Origin: an uncultured Mediterranea sp.
GTDB taxonomy: Bacteria; Bacteroidota; Bacteroidia; Bacteroidales; Bacteroidaceae
Direction of reading: 5' to 3'
NCBI GenBank assembly: GCA_945831575.1
Contig: CAMACX010000012.1
Location: forward strand, 1-64,000
Length of the DNA: 64,000 bases
Part shown: one piece after another, positions 7,963 through 16,909 of the stretch
Layout of the letters: every line of letters begins with the position of its first letter
How positions within the stretch are numbered: position 1 is the first letter of the stretch
The notes under the pieces: model-generated
Told to the model about the DNA's origin: nothing
The model's input: the letters and a program-made list of their open reading frames with translations, nothing else
Database searches by the model: none
Position numbers and translations under genes: made by a program

Positions 7963-10611
7963 ATGAAATACCCTATACTCAACCTGCTGTTGCTCCTGTT
8001 CCTGGCTTCTTGCGGCATGGTGCCGCAAGGTGCGGACGAGGGACGACGCACGGCATTCAACGATGACTGGGCCTTCCGACTGGGGGATGACTCCCTGGCC
8101 GCACGGCCCGATTATGATGACCACGCGTGGCGACGGCTCAACCTGCCGCACGACTGGGCCATTGAGGGGGACTTCAGCCAGGAGAATCCTTCGGGCACAG
8201 GGGGCGGTGCGCTCCCCGGAGGTGTCGGCTGGTACCGCAAATGCTTTACACCAAGCAAGGCCGATAGCGACAAGTGTCTCTTCATCGACTTTGACGGAGC
8301 CTACATGAATGCTTCGGTCTATCTCAATGGTGAGCTGCTGGGTACACGACCCTACGGCTACATCTCCTTCAGCTACGACCTTACCCCTTACATCAAGTGG
8401 GGCGAACGCAATGTGCTGGCCGTGCGTGTGGACAATGCGGAGCAACCCAACTCGCGTTGGTACTCGGGTTGCGGCATCTACCGTAACGTATGGCTCAGAA
8501 GGGTACATCCCATCCACGTAGCCCAATGGGGTGTCTGTATCACCACCGATTCGCTCAATCTCGCCACCCATCAGGCCCTGCTCAGCATAAAGACTACCCT
8601 AGAGAATGGTTACCCTGCTGTGGAAATGAATGCAGCGGGAAGCCACATTGCCAGGGGCACCTCAGCCTCGGAGGAGCAGCAGAGGCAGTGTGCCGAGGTG
8701 GTGCTCACCACGCAGCTGCTCGATGAGGCAGGGTGTATAGTGGCCGAATCCACCGATACCACGGTGGCCTTGGCTGGGGTGGCCTGCGAACTCAGGCAGA
8801 CACTTTCCCTGCAGCAGGCCGAGCTTTGGAGCGTGGAGCGACCCTATCTATATAATGTAAGGAGCTGGGTGAGCGATGCGCGTACGGGCCGTATGCTCGA
8901 CTGCGTAGAGACCCCCACAGGGGTGCGCAGCTTCGCGTTTGATGCCGGGCGGGGCTTCTCGCTCAACGGACAGGCCATGAAGGTCAACGGCGTATGCCTT
9001 CACCACGACCTGGGTTGCTTGGGAGCTGCCGTCAACAGTCGAGCCATCGAACGCCAACTGGAGATTTTGCAGGAGATGGGGTGCAACGCCATCCGCTGCT
9101 CGCACAACCCTCCGGCACCCGAACTGCTTGACCTCTGCGACCGCATGGGATTCCTTGTCATGGACGAGGCCTTTGACATGTGGCGCAAGAAGAAGACCAA
9201 TCACGACTATGCACGCTACTTCAACGAGTGGCATGAACGCGACCTCACTGACCTCATCCTGCGCGACCGCAACCATCCGAGCATCGTGGTATGGAGCATC
9301 GGCAACGAGGTGCTGGAGCAGTGGAGCGATGCCCATGCTGATACGTTGAGCCTGGAGGAGGCGAATATGATTCTCAACTTCGGCCACGGCAAGGAGATGC
9401 TGGCCGCCGCCGGCGACGCGCTCTCTGTCAACTCGCTGCTCACCAAGAAACTGGCTGACCTGGTGCGCCAACTTGACCCCACCCGGCCTGTGACGGCAGG
9501 GTGCAACGAGCCTGACCCGGGCAACCATCTCTTTCGCAGCGGGGCACTCGACCTTATCGGCTTCAACTACCACGACGATTGGTTTGCTGATGTGCCGCAT
9601 AATTTCCCCGGTAAGCCCTTCATCATCACCGAGAGCGTGAGCGGCCTGATGACCCGTGGTTACTACCGTATGCCAAGTGACCGCTCCATCATTTGCCCTG
9701 AGCGATGGGACAAGCCTTACTATGACTCCACCTTCTCCTGCTCGTCCTACGACAACTGTCGTGTGCCTTGGGGCAACCATCACGAGGGTACCCTCAGTCA
9801 TGTGGAGGCAAACGACTTCATCAGCGGCCAGTTTATCTGGACAGGTTTCGACTACATCGGTGAGCCCACTCCCTACGGTTGGCCGGCGCGGAGCAGCTAC
9901 TTCGGCATCATCGACCTGGCTGGTTTCCCCAAGGATGTCTATTACATGTACCAGAGCGTATGGCGTCCCGACAAGCAGGTGCTCCACCTCTTCCCCCACT
10001 GGAACTGGCTGCCTGGTGAGTCTATTGACCTTTGGGCCTATTACAACAACGCCGATGAAGTAGAACTCTATCTCAATGGCCGCTCTCAAGGCATTCGCCG
10101 CAAGCTCCCCAGCCCCTGCGACAAACGTCCACACACCGATGAGCACCAAGAGGCTCATGAGGGCAGCACCCCGTACCATGTACGTTGGCGCTTGACCTTC
10201 GAGCCGGGCGAAGTGAAAGCTGTGGCCCGCAAGGAGGGCAGGGTTGTGGCTGAGCAGACCCTGCGCACTGCCGGAGCCCCAGCCGCCATACGCCTGACGC
10301 CCGACCGTACCCGGCTGAAGGCTGATGGCCGTGACCTGAGCTACGTCACGGTAGAGGTGATTGATGAAGAGGGCAACCTCTGTCCGCTGGCCGACAACGA
10401 CATACAGTTTGCGTTGGAAGGTCCCGCCACGATAGCCGGTGTGGATAACGGCAGTCCCATCTCCATGGAGCGCTTCAAGTCCGACCACCGCAAGGCTTTC
10501 TACGGTAAATGCCTTGTTGTCATCCAGAGTCACTCCCGGGTCGGTACAATCCGCTTGAAAGCCCATTCCAATGGACTTGAAGCGGCATCGTGTCAGCTGA
10601 TGAGCGAATAA
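7963..10611 (+). CDS. GH2 glycosidase lipoprotein (beta-galactosidase-like)
   Basis: 882 residues from the ATG at 7963, which leads directly into the signal peptide (MKYPILNLLLLLFLASCG, lipobox LASC); in-frame ATGs at 7930 and 7942 are possible. Order of domains: GH2 sugar-binding domain with the NLPHDWAIEGDF signature, Ig-like domain, TIM barrel, then DUF4982-like and Big-like C-terminal domains (KADGRDLSYVTVEVIDEEG). Acid/base Glu is in WSIGNEV (E449) and the nucleophile in PFIITESVSG (E557). The family mostly hydrolyses beta-galactosides, and B. ovatus has an analogous GH2/GH31 pair for galactosylated xyloglucan side chains. It follows the GH31 gene by about 50 bp, so the two are probably one transcript acting on one oligosaccharide. 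Exact specificity is inference. Confidence 0.88.
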   Translation: MKYPILNLLLLLFLASCGMVPQGADEGRRTAFNDDWAFRLGDDSLAARPDYDDHAWRRLNLPHDWAIEGDFSQENPSGTGGGALPGGVGWYRKCFTPSKADSDKCLFIDFDGAYMNASVYLNGELLGTRPYGYISFSYDLTPYIKWGERNVLAVRVDNAEQPNSRWYSGCGIYRNVWLRRVHPIHVAQWGVCITTDSLNLATHQALLSIKTTLENGYPAVEMNAAGSHIARGTSASEEQQRQCAEVVLTTQLLDEAGCIVAESTDTTVALAGVACELRQTLSLQQAELWSVERPYLYNVRSWVSDARTGRMLDCVETPTGVRSFAFDAGRGFSLNGQAMKVNGVCLHHDLGCLGAAVNSRAIERQLEILQEMGCNAIRCSHNPPAPELLDLCDRMGFLVMDEAFDMWRKKKTNHDYARYFNEWHERDLTDLILRDRNHPSIVVWSIGNEVLEQWSDAHADTLSLEEANMILNFGHGKEMLAAAGDALSVNSLLTKKLADLVRQLDPTRPVTAGCNEPDPGNHLFRSGALDLIGFNYHDDWFADVPHNFPGKPFIITESVSGLMTRGYYRMPSDRSIICPERWDKPYYDSTFSCSSYDNCRVPWGNHHEGTLSHVEANDFISGQFIWTGFDYIGEPTPYGWPARSSYFGIIDLAGFPKDVYYMYQSVWRPDKQVLHLFPHWNWLPGESIDLWAYYNNADEVELYLNGRSQGIRRKLPSPCDKRPHTDEHQEAHEGSTPYHVRWRLTFEPGEVKAVARKEGRVVAEQTLRTAGAPAAIRLTPDRTRLKADGRDLSYVTVEVIDEEGNLCPLADNDIQFALEGPATIAGVDNGSPISMERFKSDHRKAFYGKCLVVIQSHSRVGTIRLKAHSNGLEAASCQLMSE

Positions 10612-10626
10612 ACTATCTATGCCTAC

Positions 10627-11379
10627 ATGATGCTAATCTTCCACTCCCTCAGACAGCTCTTGAGTCCACTGGTCCGACTCTTTTTCCCCCTGCGGTGCCC
10701 CCTTTGTGGGGCACTGCTCCGCCACGGGGAGGAAATGCTCTGTCTGCGGTGTGAATTGGATCTGCCCGTGACAGGCTTTGCCAGCAGGCGCGGCAATCCG
10801 GCGGAACAACTACTCCTGAGCAAGGTACCCATCGTGCGGGGTACCTCATTCTTCTATTATACAAAGGGGGACAAGTATCGTGACCTCATCCTCTTGTTGA
10901 AGTATAAGGACCGTCAGGATATCGGACGTTGGTTGGGCAGGATGGCAGGCGATATGTTGCTCAAGGAGGGCTTCTTTGAAGGCATCGACCTGCTGGTACC
11001 TGTGCCGCTTCACCCGAATCGGCAGAAGCAACGTGGGTATAACCAGAGTCTCTGCATCGCACAGGGCATCGCAGAGGCTACGGGCATTCCCATTGATGCG
11101 CACAGCCTCTACCGCTCTGTGCGGACACAGACGCAGACACGGAAGCAGCGAGCAGAGCGTTGGGAGACGATGCGGAACGTCTTCTCCGTCAATCCGGAGG
11201 CCCAAATCAAGGGGAAGCACCTGCTCCTTATCGACGATATACTTACCACAGGAGCCACCCTCACAGCCTGCGCAGAAGCCATCCTCCAGACAAGTCACGT
11301 CCCTCAGTCAGGTGATTCCATGCAGTCAGATATGCCTCGCATCAGCATTTTCACCTTAGGTTTTGCTCAGCACGGTTGA
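10627..11379 (+). CDS. ComF family phosphoribosyltransferase-like protein
   Basis: 250 residues. An N-terminal four-cysteine knuckle (C24-x2-C27 and C39-x2-C42) is followed by a type I phosphoribosyltransferase fold with the PRPP-binding loop LLIDDILTTGAT near residues 200-211. This is the ComF/GntX family; in competent bacteria ComF assists uptake of transforming DNA, but the function in Bacteroidetes is not established. It starts 15 bp after the GH2 gene, so it may be cotranscribed, although nothing links it to glycan use. The gene ends facing the S41 protease; the 112-bp convergent gap shows no convincing terminator. Confidence 0.85.
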   Translation: MMLIFHSLRQLLSPLVRLFFPLRCPLCGALLRHGEEMLCLRCELDLPVTGFASRRGNPAEQLLLSKVPIVRGTSFFYYTKGDKYRDLILLLKYKDRQDIGRWLGRMAGDMLLKEGFFEGIDLLVPVPLHPNRQKQRGYNQSLCIAQGIAEATGIPIDAHSLYRSVRTQTQTRKQRAERWETMRNVFSVNPEAQIKGKHLLLIDDILTTGATLTACAEAILQTSHVPQSGDSMQSDMPRISIFTLGFAQHG

Positions 11380-11491
11380 TTTGCGCTTCTGACCGGCACC
11401 TCCGAGAAATACTGAAAGTGCTGGGAACTATTAGTGGTTTTTTCTGGTGTTGTCTTGTCATTGCGGGAGTCTCCTTGCAGAGGGAAATCTG

Positions 11492-13141
11492 CTACAAGTC
11501 TTGCAGCTGCTGCTCGTAGAAGCCGTCGGTCAAGACCTTGACGGCCTGTTGTACGCTGGCGTTGCTGGCATTCATTACGGCGAAGTACTCGTTCATGTCC
11601 CAGAGATCTCGGGCCAGCAGGGCTTTGAGCTGTAGGGCAATCAGTGCCTGCGAGCGGTCGTACTGCGTCTGGTCGTAGGGGATGCCGGCCTTTTCGGCAC
11701 GTTGGCGGAAGTCACTCAGCAAGGACTCATCGACCTGAAACTTCTGATTGAACGTTGCAAACTGCTTGTAGCGGCGTTGCAGTGGGGAGCGGTGGTGCTC
11801 GATATAGGAGGCCACGGTCTGGTTGAAGATGCCTGCGGCAAGGCAGCGGCGGTGGTAGGGGGTGTAGCGTGCGGTGTCCAGCGGGATGAAGTAGTCGGGC
11901 ATGATGCCGCCACCACCATAGACGGTGCGTCCCAGACGCAGGGTCTGTACCTTAAGGCTGTCGGCAAAGCGGATGCTGTCGGCATGGATCAGCTCGCCAC
12001 GGTTGAGGCGGTTGACCAGGTCGAGATGGTAGCGGCTCAGCATCTCGTCACCCGGGGCCTGGTTGTCATATGGCTTCTGGATGCAACGCCCCGCAGGAGT
12101 GTAGTAGCGGGATACGGTGAGCCGGATCATGGAGCCGTCGGGCAGGTCAATGGGACGCTGTACTAGTCCTTTGCCGAAGGTGCGACGACCTACAATGATG
12201 CCGCGGTCGTGGTCCTGGATGGCTCCAGCCAGGATTTCGCTGGCTGAGGCGCTGTACTCATCGACGAGCACCACAAGCCGTCCCTGCTGGAAGGCACCTC
12301 CACCACGGGCATGGAAGTCGTTGCGCCGGTCAGCACGCCCTTTGGTATAGACCAGGAGGGAGCGTTGGGGCAGAAATTGATTGGCCAGTTCGATGGCGGC
12401 ATTGAGGTAACCGCCACCGTTGCCCTGAAGGTCGAGCACGAGGTCACGGAGCCCCTGGGCCTGCAGCTGCTTGAGGGCGGCAATAAATTCAGAAGGGGTA
12501 TCCTGTGCAAAGCGGTTGATGCGGATGTAGCCGATGCCAGGGGAGAGCATGTGGGCGGCATCGAGCGAATGGATAGGAATCTTGTCGCGTACCACAGGGA
12601 AGCGGAGCGGTTCGGGTAGCTCGCGTCGTATCACGGTGAGTTCCACGCGCGTGCCCTTGGGACCACGCAGACGGCGCATGATCTCGTCTGTACTCATCTT
12701 GACACCGGCAATAAGCGTATCATTGACAGCGGTAATGCGGTCACCAGCCAGGATGCCCACCCGCTGGCTCGGTCCGCCACTCACGGGCTGGATGACGAGC
12801 AGCGTGTCTTCGATCATCTGGAATTGCACGCCAATGCCCTCGAAGTTGCCCTGCAGGGGCTCGTTGAGTTCGCGCGTCTCCTCAGGGTTGCTGTAGGAGG
12901 AGTGGGGGTCGAGCTGAGCTAGCATACGGATGATGGCCTCTTCGACCAGTCGCTGCTCGTTGACGGTATCGACGTAGAGGTGTGCGATGGCAAATTCAGC
13001 CATCTGGAGTTTGCGTAGCGCTTCGTTCCTGCCCTGTGCAGCAGAGCGCATGGGGGCAAAGGTCAATATCAGAAGGATTACCAGGGGAACGAAAAGGGTA
13101 TGTGATATGCTGTTCATGAGCGTTTTTACGGGTTTAAGCAT
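11492..13141 (-). CDS. S41 C-terminal processing peptidase (CtpA/Prc family)
   Basis: 549 residues with an N-terminal hydrophobic segment ending SAAQG (signal peptide or anchor); a second ATG lies nine codons in. A PDZ domain follows at about 95-175 (GGPSQRVGILAGDRITAVND), then the S41 catalytic domain with the Ser-Lys dyad: S299 in DEYSASASEI and K324 in RTFGKGLVQ, 25 residues apart as in E. coli Tsp. Such proteases trim or degrade periplasmic proteins from their C-terminus. It lies downstream of parE and coaD on the same strand, 76 bp after coaD, and could be part of that transcript. Confidence 0.9.
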   Translation of the reverse strand: MLKPVKTLMNSISHTLFVPLVILLILTFAPMRSAAQGRNEALRKLQMAEFAIAHLYVDTVNEQRLVEEAIIRMLAQLDPHSSYSNPEETRELNEPLQGNFEGIGVQFQMIEDTLLVIQPVSGGPSQRVGILAGDRITAVNDTLIAGVKMSTDEIMRRLRGPKGTRVELTVIRRELPEPLRFPVVRDKIPIHSLDAAHMLSPGIGYIRINRFAQDTPSEFIAALKQLQAQGLRDLVLDLQGNGGGYLNAAIELANQFLPQRSLLVYTKGRADRRNDFHARGGGAFQQGRLVVLVDEYSASASEILAGAIQDHDRGIIVGRRTFGKGLVQRPIDLPDGSMIRLTVSRYYTPAGRCIQKPYDNQAPGDEMLSRYHLDLVNRLNRGELIHADSIRFADSLKVQTLRLGRTVYGGGGIMPDYFIPLDTARYTPYHRRCLAAGIFNQTVASYIEHHRSPLQRRYKQFATFNQKFQVDESLLSDFRQRAEKAGIPYDQTQYDRSQALIALQLKALLARDLWDMNEYFAVMNASNASVQQAVKVLTDGFYEQQLQDL

Positions 13142-13217
13142 GAGTACAAATTTGATTTCTACTATAGGGACAAAGTGAATACAAGGTGATACTGCATTGT
13201 AAGATGAAGCATCATCA

Positions 13218-13667
13218 TCACGGTTTCCGTGGTTTGGGCAGAAACTGGCTCACATCCTTGCCATACTTGAGCAGCTCGCGTACGATGGTGGAGCTGACAG
13301 CGGTGAGTTCAGGCTCGGTGAAGAGCAAGATGGTCTCGATGCCCGTGAGCTTGCGGTTGATGTCGGCGATGGTCTCCTCGTACTCAAAGTCCTTGACGGT
13401 GCGGATGCCACGGATGATGAGGTTGGCCCCCACACGGCGGGCAAAGTCGATGGTGAGGTCTGTATAGGCTTCCACCTGCACACGGGGTTCGTCGAGGTAG
13501 TAGCTGCGGATGGTCTCCAGACGCCGCTCCACGTCGTAGTGGGAGCGTTTGTTGTCGTTGACCCCGATGCCGATGACCAGTTCATCGACAAAGGTGAGGG
13601 CACGTCGCACCACCGACTCATGCCCTACGGTGAAGGGATCGAACGTCCCGGGGAAGATGGCTCTCAT
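13218..13667 (-). CDS. coaD: Pantetheine-phosphate adenylyltransferase
   Basis: 149 residues, the usual CoaD length. The protein opens with the nucleotidyltransferase motif [10 protein letters not shown] (residues 7-16) and carries the conserved [12 protein letters not shown] and [12 protein letters not shown] segments. CoaD adenylates 4'-phosphopantetheine to dephospho-CoA, the penultimate step of CoA synthesis, in the cytoplasm. Its ATG overlaps the parE stop codon by four bases, so translation is probably coupled to parE. Confidence 0.95.
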   Translation of the reverse strand: MRAIFPGTFDPFTVGHESVVRRALTFVDELVIGIGVNDNKRSHYDVERRLETIRSYYLDEPRVQVEAYTDLTIDFARRVGANLIIRGIRTVKDFEYEETIADINRKLTGIETILLFTEPELTAVSSTIVRELLKYGKDVSQFLPKPRKP

Positions 13668-15592
13668 TGCGCTACCTCCTCTCTGACGAGGTCTTCCTCG
13701 ACTACCAGGTTCTGGATGATAAAGGTTTGCCGCTCCATGGTGTTCTTGCCCATGTAGAATTCGAGCAGGTCCTTCACCAGGTCGGTTTTGCGCAGGCTGA
13801 CCTGCTCCAGGCGCATCTCCTGCCCGATGAAGTGGCGGAACTCATCGGGCGAGATTTCTCCCAGGCCTTTGAAGCGCGTGATCTCCGGGTTGGGGCCCAG
13901 CTCATCGATGGCCTTCAGCCGCTCCTCCTCGCTGTAGCAGTAGGCGGTACGCTTTTTGTTGCGCACACGGAAGAGGGGGGTCTGCAGGATATAGACATGG
14001 CCCTTCTTGATGAGGTCGGGGAAGAACTGCAGGAAGAAGGTGATCATCAGCAGGCGGATGTGCATGCCATCGACATCGGCATCAGTGGCCACGATGACCT
14101 TATTATATCTGAGGCCCTCCATCCCCTCCTCGATGTTGAGGGCAGCTTGCAGCAGGTTGAATTCCTCGTTCTCATAGACCACCTTCTTGGTGAGTCCGTA
14201 GCTGTTGAGCGGCTTGCCACGGAGGGAGAAGACGGCTTGCGTGTTGACATCGCGGCTCTTGGTGATGGAGCCGCTGGCCGAATCGCCCTCAGTGATGAAA
14301 ATGCATGACTGAGCCTCCTGCTCCTTCCCCTTGCCGTCACTCAGGTGGTAGCGGCAGTCGCGCAACTTGCGGTTGTGGAGGTTGGCCTTCTTGGCGCGTT
14401 CGCGTGCCAGCTTAGTGACGCCGGCGATGGCTTTGCGCTCCTTCTCCGAGTCCTGTATCTTCTGCAGCATCACCTCGGCCACGAGGGGGTTCTTGTGGAG
14501 GTAATTATCGACCTCGGTCTTGACGAAGTCGCCCACAAACTTGTTGATGGTGGGTCCTGCGGGCTTCTGCTCCTGCGGCACGGCGGGCCACATGTTGTTG
14601 CTGCCCAGTTTGGTCTTGGTCTGGCTCTCAAACATCGGTTCCTCCACGTCGAGGGCGATGGCAGCCACGATGCCGTTGCGGATGTCTGCATACTCCTGGT
14701 TCTTGTTGAAGAACTCCTTGATGGTGCGTGCCAGGTGCTCCTTGAGGGCGCTCTGGTGGGTACCGCCCTGTGTGGTGTGCTGGCCGTTGACGAAGGAGTA
14801 GTACTCTTCGCCATACTGGTTGGTATGGGTAAAGGCAATCTCGATGTCCTCCCCCTTGAGGTGGACGATGTCGTAGAGTCCTTCGGCGGTCATGTTGTCC
14901 TTCAGCAGGTCCTCCAGACCGTGGCGCGAGAGGATGCGTTGTCCGTTGTAGAGGAAGGTGAGACCGGTGTTGAGGTAGGTGTAGTTGCGCAGCAGGGTCT
15001 CGACAAACTGAGGCTGGAAATGATAACTCACGAAGAGGGTATCGTCCGGCTCAAAGAAGATGTAGGTGCCCGTCTCCTCCGTGCTCTCCTCGGTGGTGTC
15101 GCTGCAGAGCACCCCTTTCTGAAAAGTGGCACGGCGCACCTTGCCGTCGCGGAAACTGGCCACCTCAAACCGGCTACTCAACGCGTTGACCGCCTTGATA
15201 CCCACGCCGTTGAGTCCCACGCTCTTCTTGAAGGCTTTGGAATCGTACTTTCCACCGGTGTTGAGTTTGCTGACCGCCTCGATGAGCTTACCCTGCGGGA
15301 TGCCGCGGCCATAGTCGCGCACGCTCACGCGCAGTCCCTCCTCGATATTCACTTCGATGCGTTTGCCGGCACCCATCTTAAATTCATCGATGCTGTTGTC
15401 CATCACCTCCTTGAGGAGCACGTAGATGCCGTCATCGCTCTGCTGTCCATCGCCCAGGCGACCGATGTACATGCCGGAGCGCAGACGGATATGCTCCATA
15501 TCGTCGAGGTGGCGGATGTTGTCGTCATCGTAGGCCACAGGCTGCTGTTGCTGGTCGAAGGGGAGACCTTCGTAGTTATTTAGTTCTTCCAT
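13664..15592 (-). CDS. parE: DNA topoisomerase IV subunit B (ParE-type, GyrB paralogue)
   Basis: 642 residues. GHKL ATPase motifs are visible ([34 protein letters not shown]), then the transducer domain and a TOPRIM domain ([24 protein letters not shown]), ending in the IGQEMR-type C-terminus. The family decatenates and relaxes DNA together with ParC, which is not in the window. The short length and the [14 protein letters not shown] opening fit the Bacteroidetes topoisomerase IV B subunit better than gyrase B, but the paralogues are close. Promoter and a large palindrome lie immediately upstream. Confidence 0.88.
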   Translation of the reverse strand: MEELNNYEGLPFDQQQQPVAYDDDNIRHLDDMEHIRLRSGMYIGRLGDGQQSDDGIYVLLKEVMDNSIDEFKMGAGKRIEVNIEEGLRVSVRDYGRGIPQGKLIEAVSKLNTGGKYDSKAFKKSVGLNGVGIKAVNALSSRFEVASFRDGKVRRATFQKGVLCSDTTEESTEETGTYIFFEPDDTLFVSYHFQPQFVETLLRNYTYLNTGLTFLYNGQRILSRHGLEDLLKDNMTAEGLYDIVHLKGEDIEIAFTHTNQYGEEYYSFVNGQHTTQGGTHQSALKEHLARTIKEFFNKNQEYADIRNGIVAAIALDVEEPMFESQTKTKLGSNNMWPAVPQEQKPAGPTINKFVGDFVKTEVDNYLHKNPLVAEVMLQKIQDSEKERKAIAGVTKLARERAKKANLHNRKLRDCRYHLSDGKGKEQEAQSCIFITEGDSASGSITKSRDVNTQAVFSLRGKPLNSYGLTKKVVYENEEFNLLQAALNIEEGMEGLRYNKVIVATDADVDGMHIRLLMITFFLQFFPDLIKKGHVYILQTPLFRVRNKKRTAYCYSEEERLKAIDELGPNPEITRFKGLGEISPDEFRHFIGQEMRLEQVSLRKTDLVKDLLEFYMGKNTMERQTFIIQNLVVEEDLVREEVAQ

Positions 15593-15605
15593 GGTGCAAA
15601 AAAAT

Positions 15606-15650
15606 GGTGTGCGGCAAAATTACGTATTTTTTCGGTAATTGCCGCACACC
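15606..15650 (-). promoter_or_regulatory. parE promoter embedded in a long inverted repeat
   Basis: On the minus strand an exact -7 box TAATTTTG lies at 15615-15622, just upstream of parE. It is enclosed in an inverted repeat whose arms (GGTGTGCGGCAA at 15606 and TTGCCGCACACC ending 15650, extended inward by TTAC/GTAA) cover the promoter. The repeat could be an operator or, if transcribed from further upstream, a hairpin. Confidence 0.6.
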
Positions 15651-15672
15651 AGTAGGAAAATTTTTGCTTGGG

Positions 15673-15870
15673 TATGGCACGCAGATGATGCAGATGCTAC
15701 AGATGACCACAGATTTTAAATCTTATTTATGTTTCACAAGTTAAAACTTGCTTTCGGTAAACTAGTTGACTCGTCAACTAGTTAACTAACAGCATGTCGG
15801 AGACATGCGAAACTTGAATAAATAAAATAATCTGTGGTCATCCAGACCATCTGTGTCCTCTGTGTGCCAT
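15673..15870. repeat. About 200-bp nested palindromic element (MITE/dispersed-repeat-like)
   Basis: The two ends are imperfect inverted copies: a stretch containing CAGATGACCACAGATT at 15700-15714 faces AATCTGTGGTCATC at 15829-15842, with weaker pairing out to TATGGCAC and GTGTGCCAT at the edges. Inside lie a strong palindrome at 15760-15783 (11-bp arms, AACTAGTTGAC / GTCAACTAGTT), a hairpin at 15792-15808 (GCATGTC / GACATGC) and a small one around 15737-15750. There is no coding capacity. It sits directly against the 3' end of the putA-like pseudogene. Confidence 0.7.
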
Positions 15871-15883
15871 GCAGAACAGCCGT

Positions 15884-16565
15884 TTACTCAATCGGCGGCT
15901 CTTGGTCCTGGCCACTGCCGTAGCGGTGGTACTCGTAGGAGATGTTCTGCTCCTTGATGTAGTGGATGAGCTCTACGCGGCCCTGCTTGACGGGGGCAGC
16001 CACGGTGGCCGGCTTCAGGATCACTTGATGGGTGCCCCGCCCCGGCTGCAGCGCTCCTTGGCGAACTCCAGCAGTTCCGTCTGGAAGTCCCACGCATCGG
16101 GCAGGTAGGCCTGCACCACGATGCCCGCCGAGTAGTGGAGAAACTCCGGCTTGGAGAGCACGGCCTTGAAGAGGCGCATCGTGAGGTGCGGACGGGCCGC
16201 ATCGATAATGACGCGCGAGGTGTCCGTACGCAGGCGCTTCTTTATATAGGAATAGCGATGGGGTAGAAGAGGTAGCCGAACGACTGGTACATCTTGAAGA
16301 GGAAGGTATCGCGCTTGTTGAGAAACTGCGGCACGCCGTACTGGTCGATGAGCACCTTGATGCGCCGGGCTAGCTTACGGTCATCGCGGATCTGTGACGA
16401 CTCGTCGAGCATCTTCACAAGAAACTTCTTGTCCTGCGGACGCTGTACCATGGTGGCATACTTGTGCTGCTCCCTGCGCTCCGCATCGGTGATGGTCTCT
16501 TCGCAGGTCTCATACAACTTTATTACCCAATCTTCAACTTCTTTAATGGTAGGCTTGTTGATCAT
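15884..16565 (-). pseudogene. putA: Remnant of a bifunctional proline dehydrogenase / P5C dehydrogenase gene
   Basis: Three pieces in different frames join into one family-like protein. From the ATG at 16565 the frame reads MINKPTIKEVEDWVIKLYE to YLFYPIAIPI and stops at 16242. One missing base near 16245 explains this: the next frame continues KKRLRTDTSRVIID to FAKERCSRGGAPIK and stops near 16022. From there a third frame reads VILKPATVAAPVKQGR to EYHRYGSGQDQEPPIE, stop at 15884, which resembles the extreme C-terminus of the same kind of protein. Almost the whole proline dehydrogenase barrel and aldehyde dehydrogenase domain is therefore deleted. The family oxidises proline to glutamate. The identification rests on recall of the family, so the name is less certain than the fact of decay. 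Confidence 0.72.
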
Positions 16566-16598
16566 ATCTGTATTGTTTTGTGGTTTGTAATCTGACTG

Positions 16599-16629
16599 CA
16601 AAATTACAGCGATATTTGTAATCTGCAAA
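16599..16629 (-). promoter_or_regulatory. Intact promoter in front of the putA-like pseudogene
   Basis: On the minus strand TTTG (16629-16626) is followed after exactly 19 bp by TAATTTTG (16606-16599), the ideal Bacteroidetes layout, 34 bp before the pseudogene ATG. The promoter has outlived the gene. Confidence 0.7.
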
Positions 16630-16831
16630 CATATAGTGCTATTTTTTTTCATTTCTTATTCATATTGCTTTAGATTAATAGGCATTATGCGCATTATGAT
16701 AGGCCGTCCTTTCACCTCAACATAGAATAAGGCTCTCGTCCAAAGCTCACCTCCGCAGGCCGTGGAGAAGAAAATTTGTACTTTGCGTGTTTTTTTTATC
16801 GCTTTTTGTATTCTAATTCAAAAATAGTTCC

Positions 16832-16839
16832 TACATTTG
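16832..16839 (+). promoter_or_regulatory. -7 box TACATTTG for the porin-like gene
   Basis: Exact TAnnTTTG match about 70 bp upstream of the start codon at 16910; the nearest upstream TTTG is at 16805-16808 (23-bp gap, slightly long). The rest of the gap 16566-16909 holds only the pseudogene promoter and AT-rich DNA with the 12-bp palindrome GAATATATATTC. Confidence 0.55.
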
Positions 16840-16909
16840 CATACAATTCGAATATATATTCAAGACAAACCAGTTAAACAACCTAATAAATAGATAAAAA
16901 GAAATAGCC

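Noticed and set aside
14345-15583. 412-codon plus-strand frame opposite parE
   Set aside because: Shadow of parE, which has clear ATPase and TOPRIM motifs on the minus strand.
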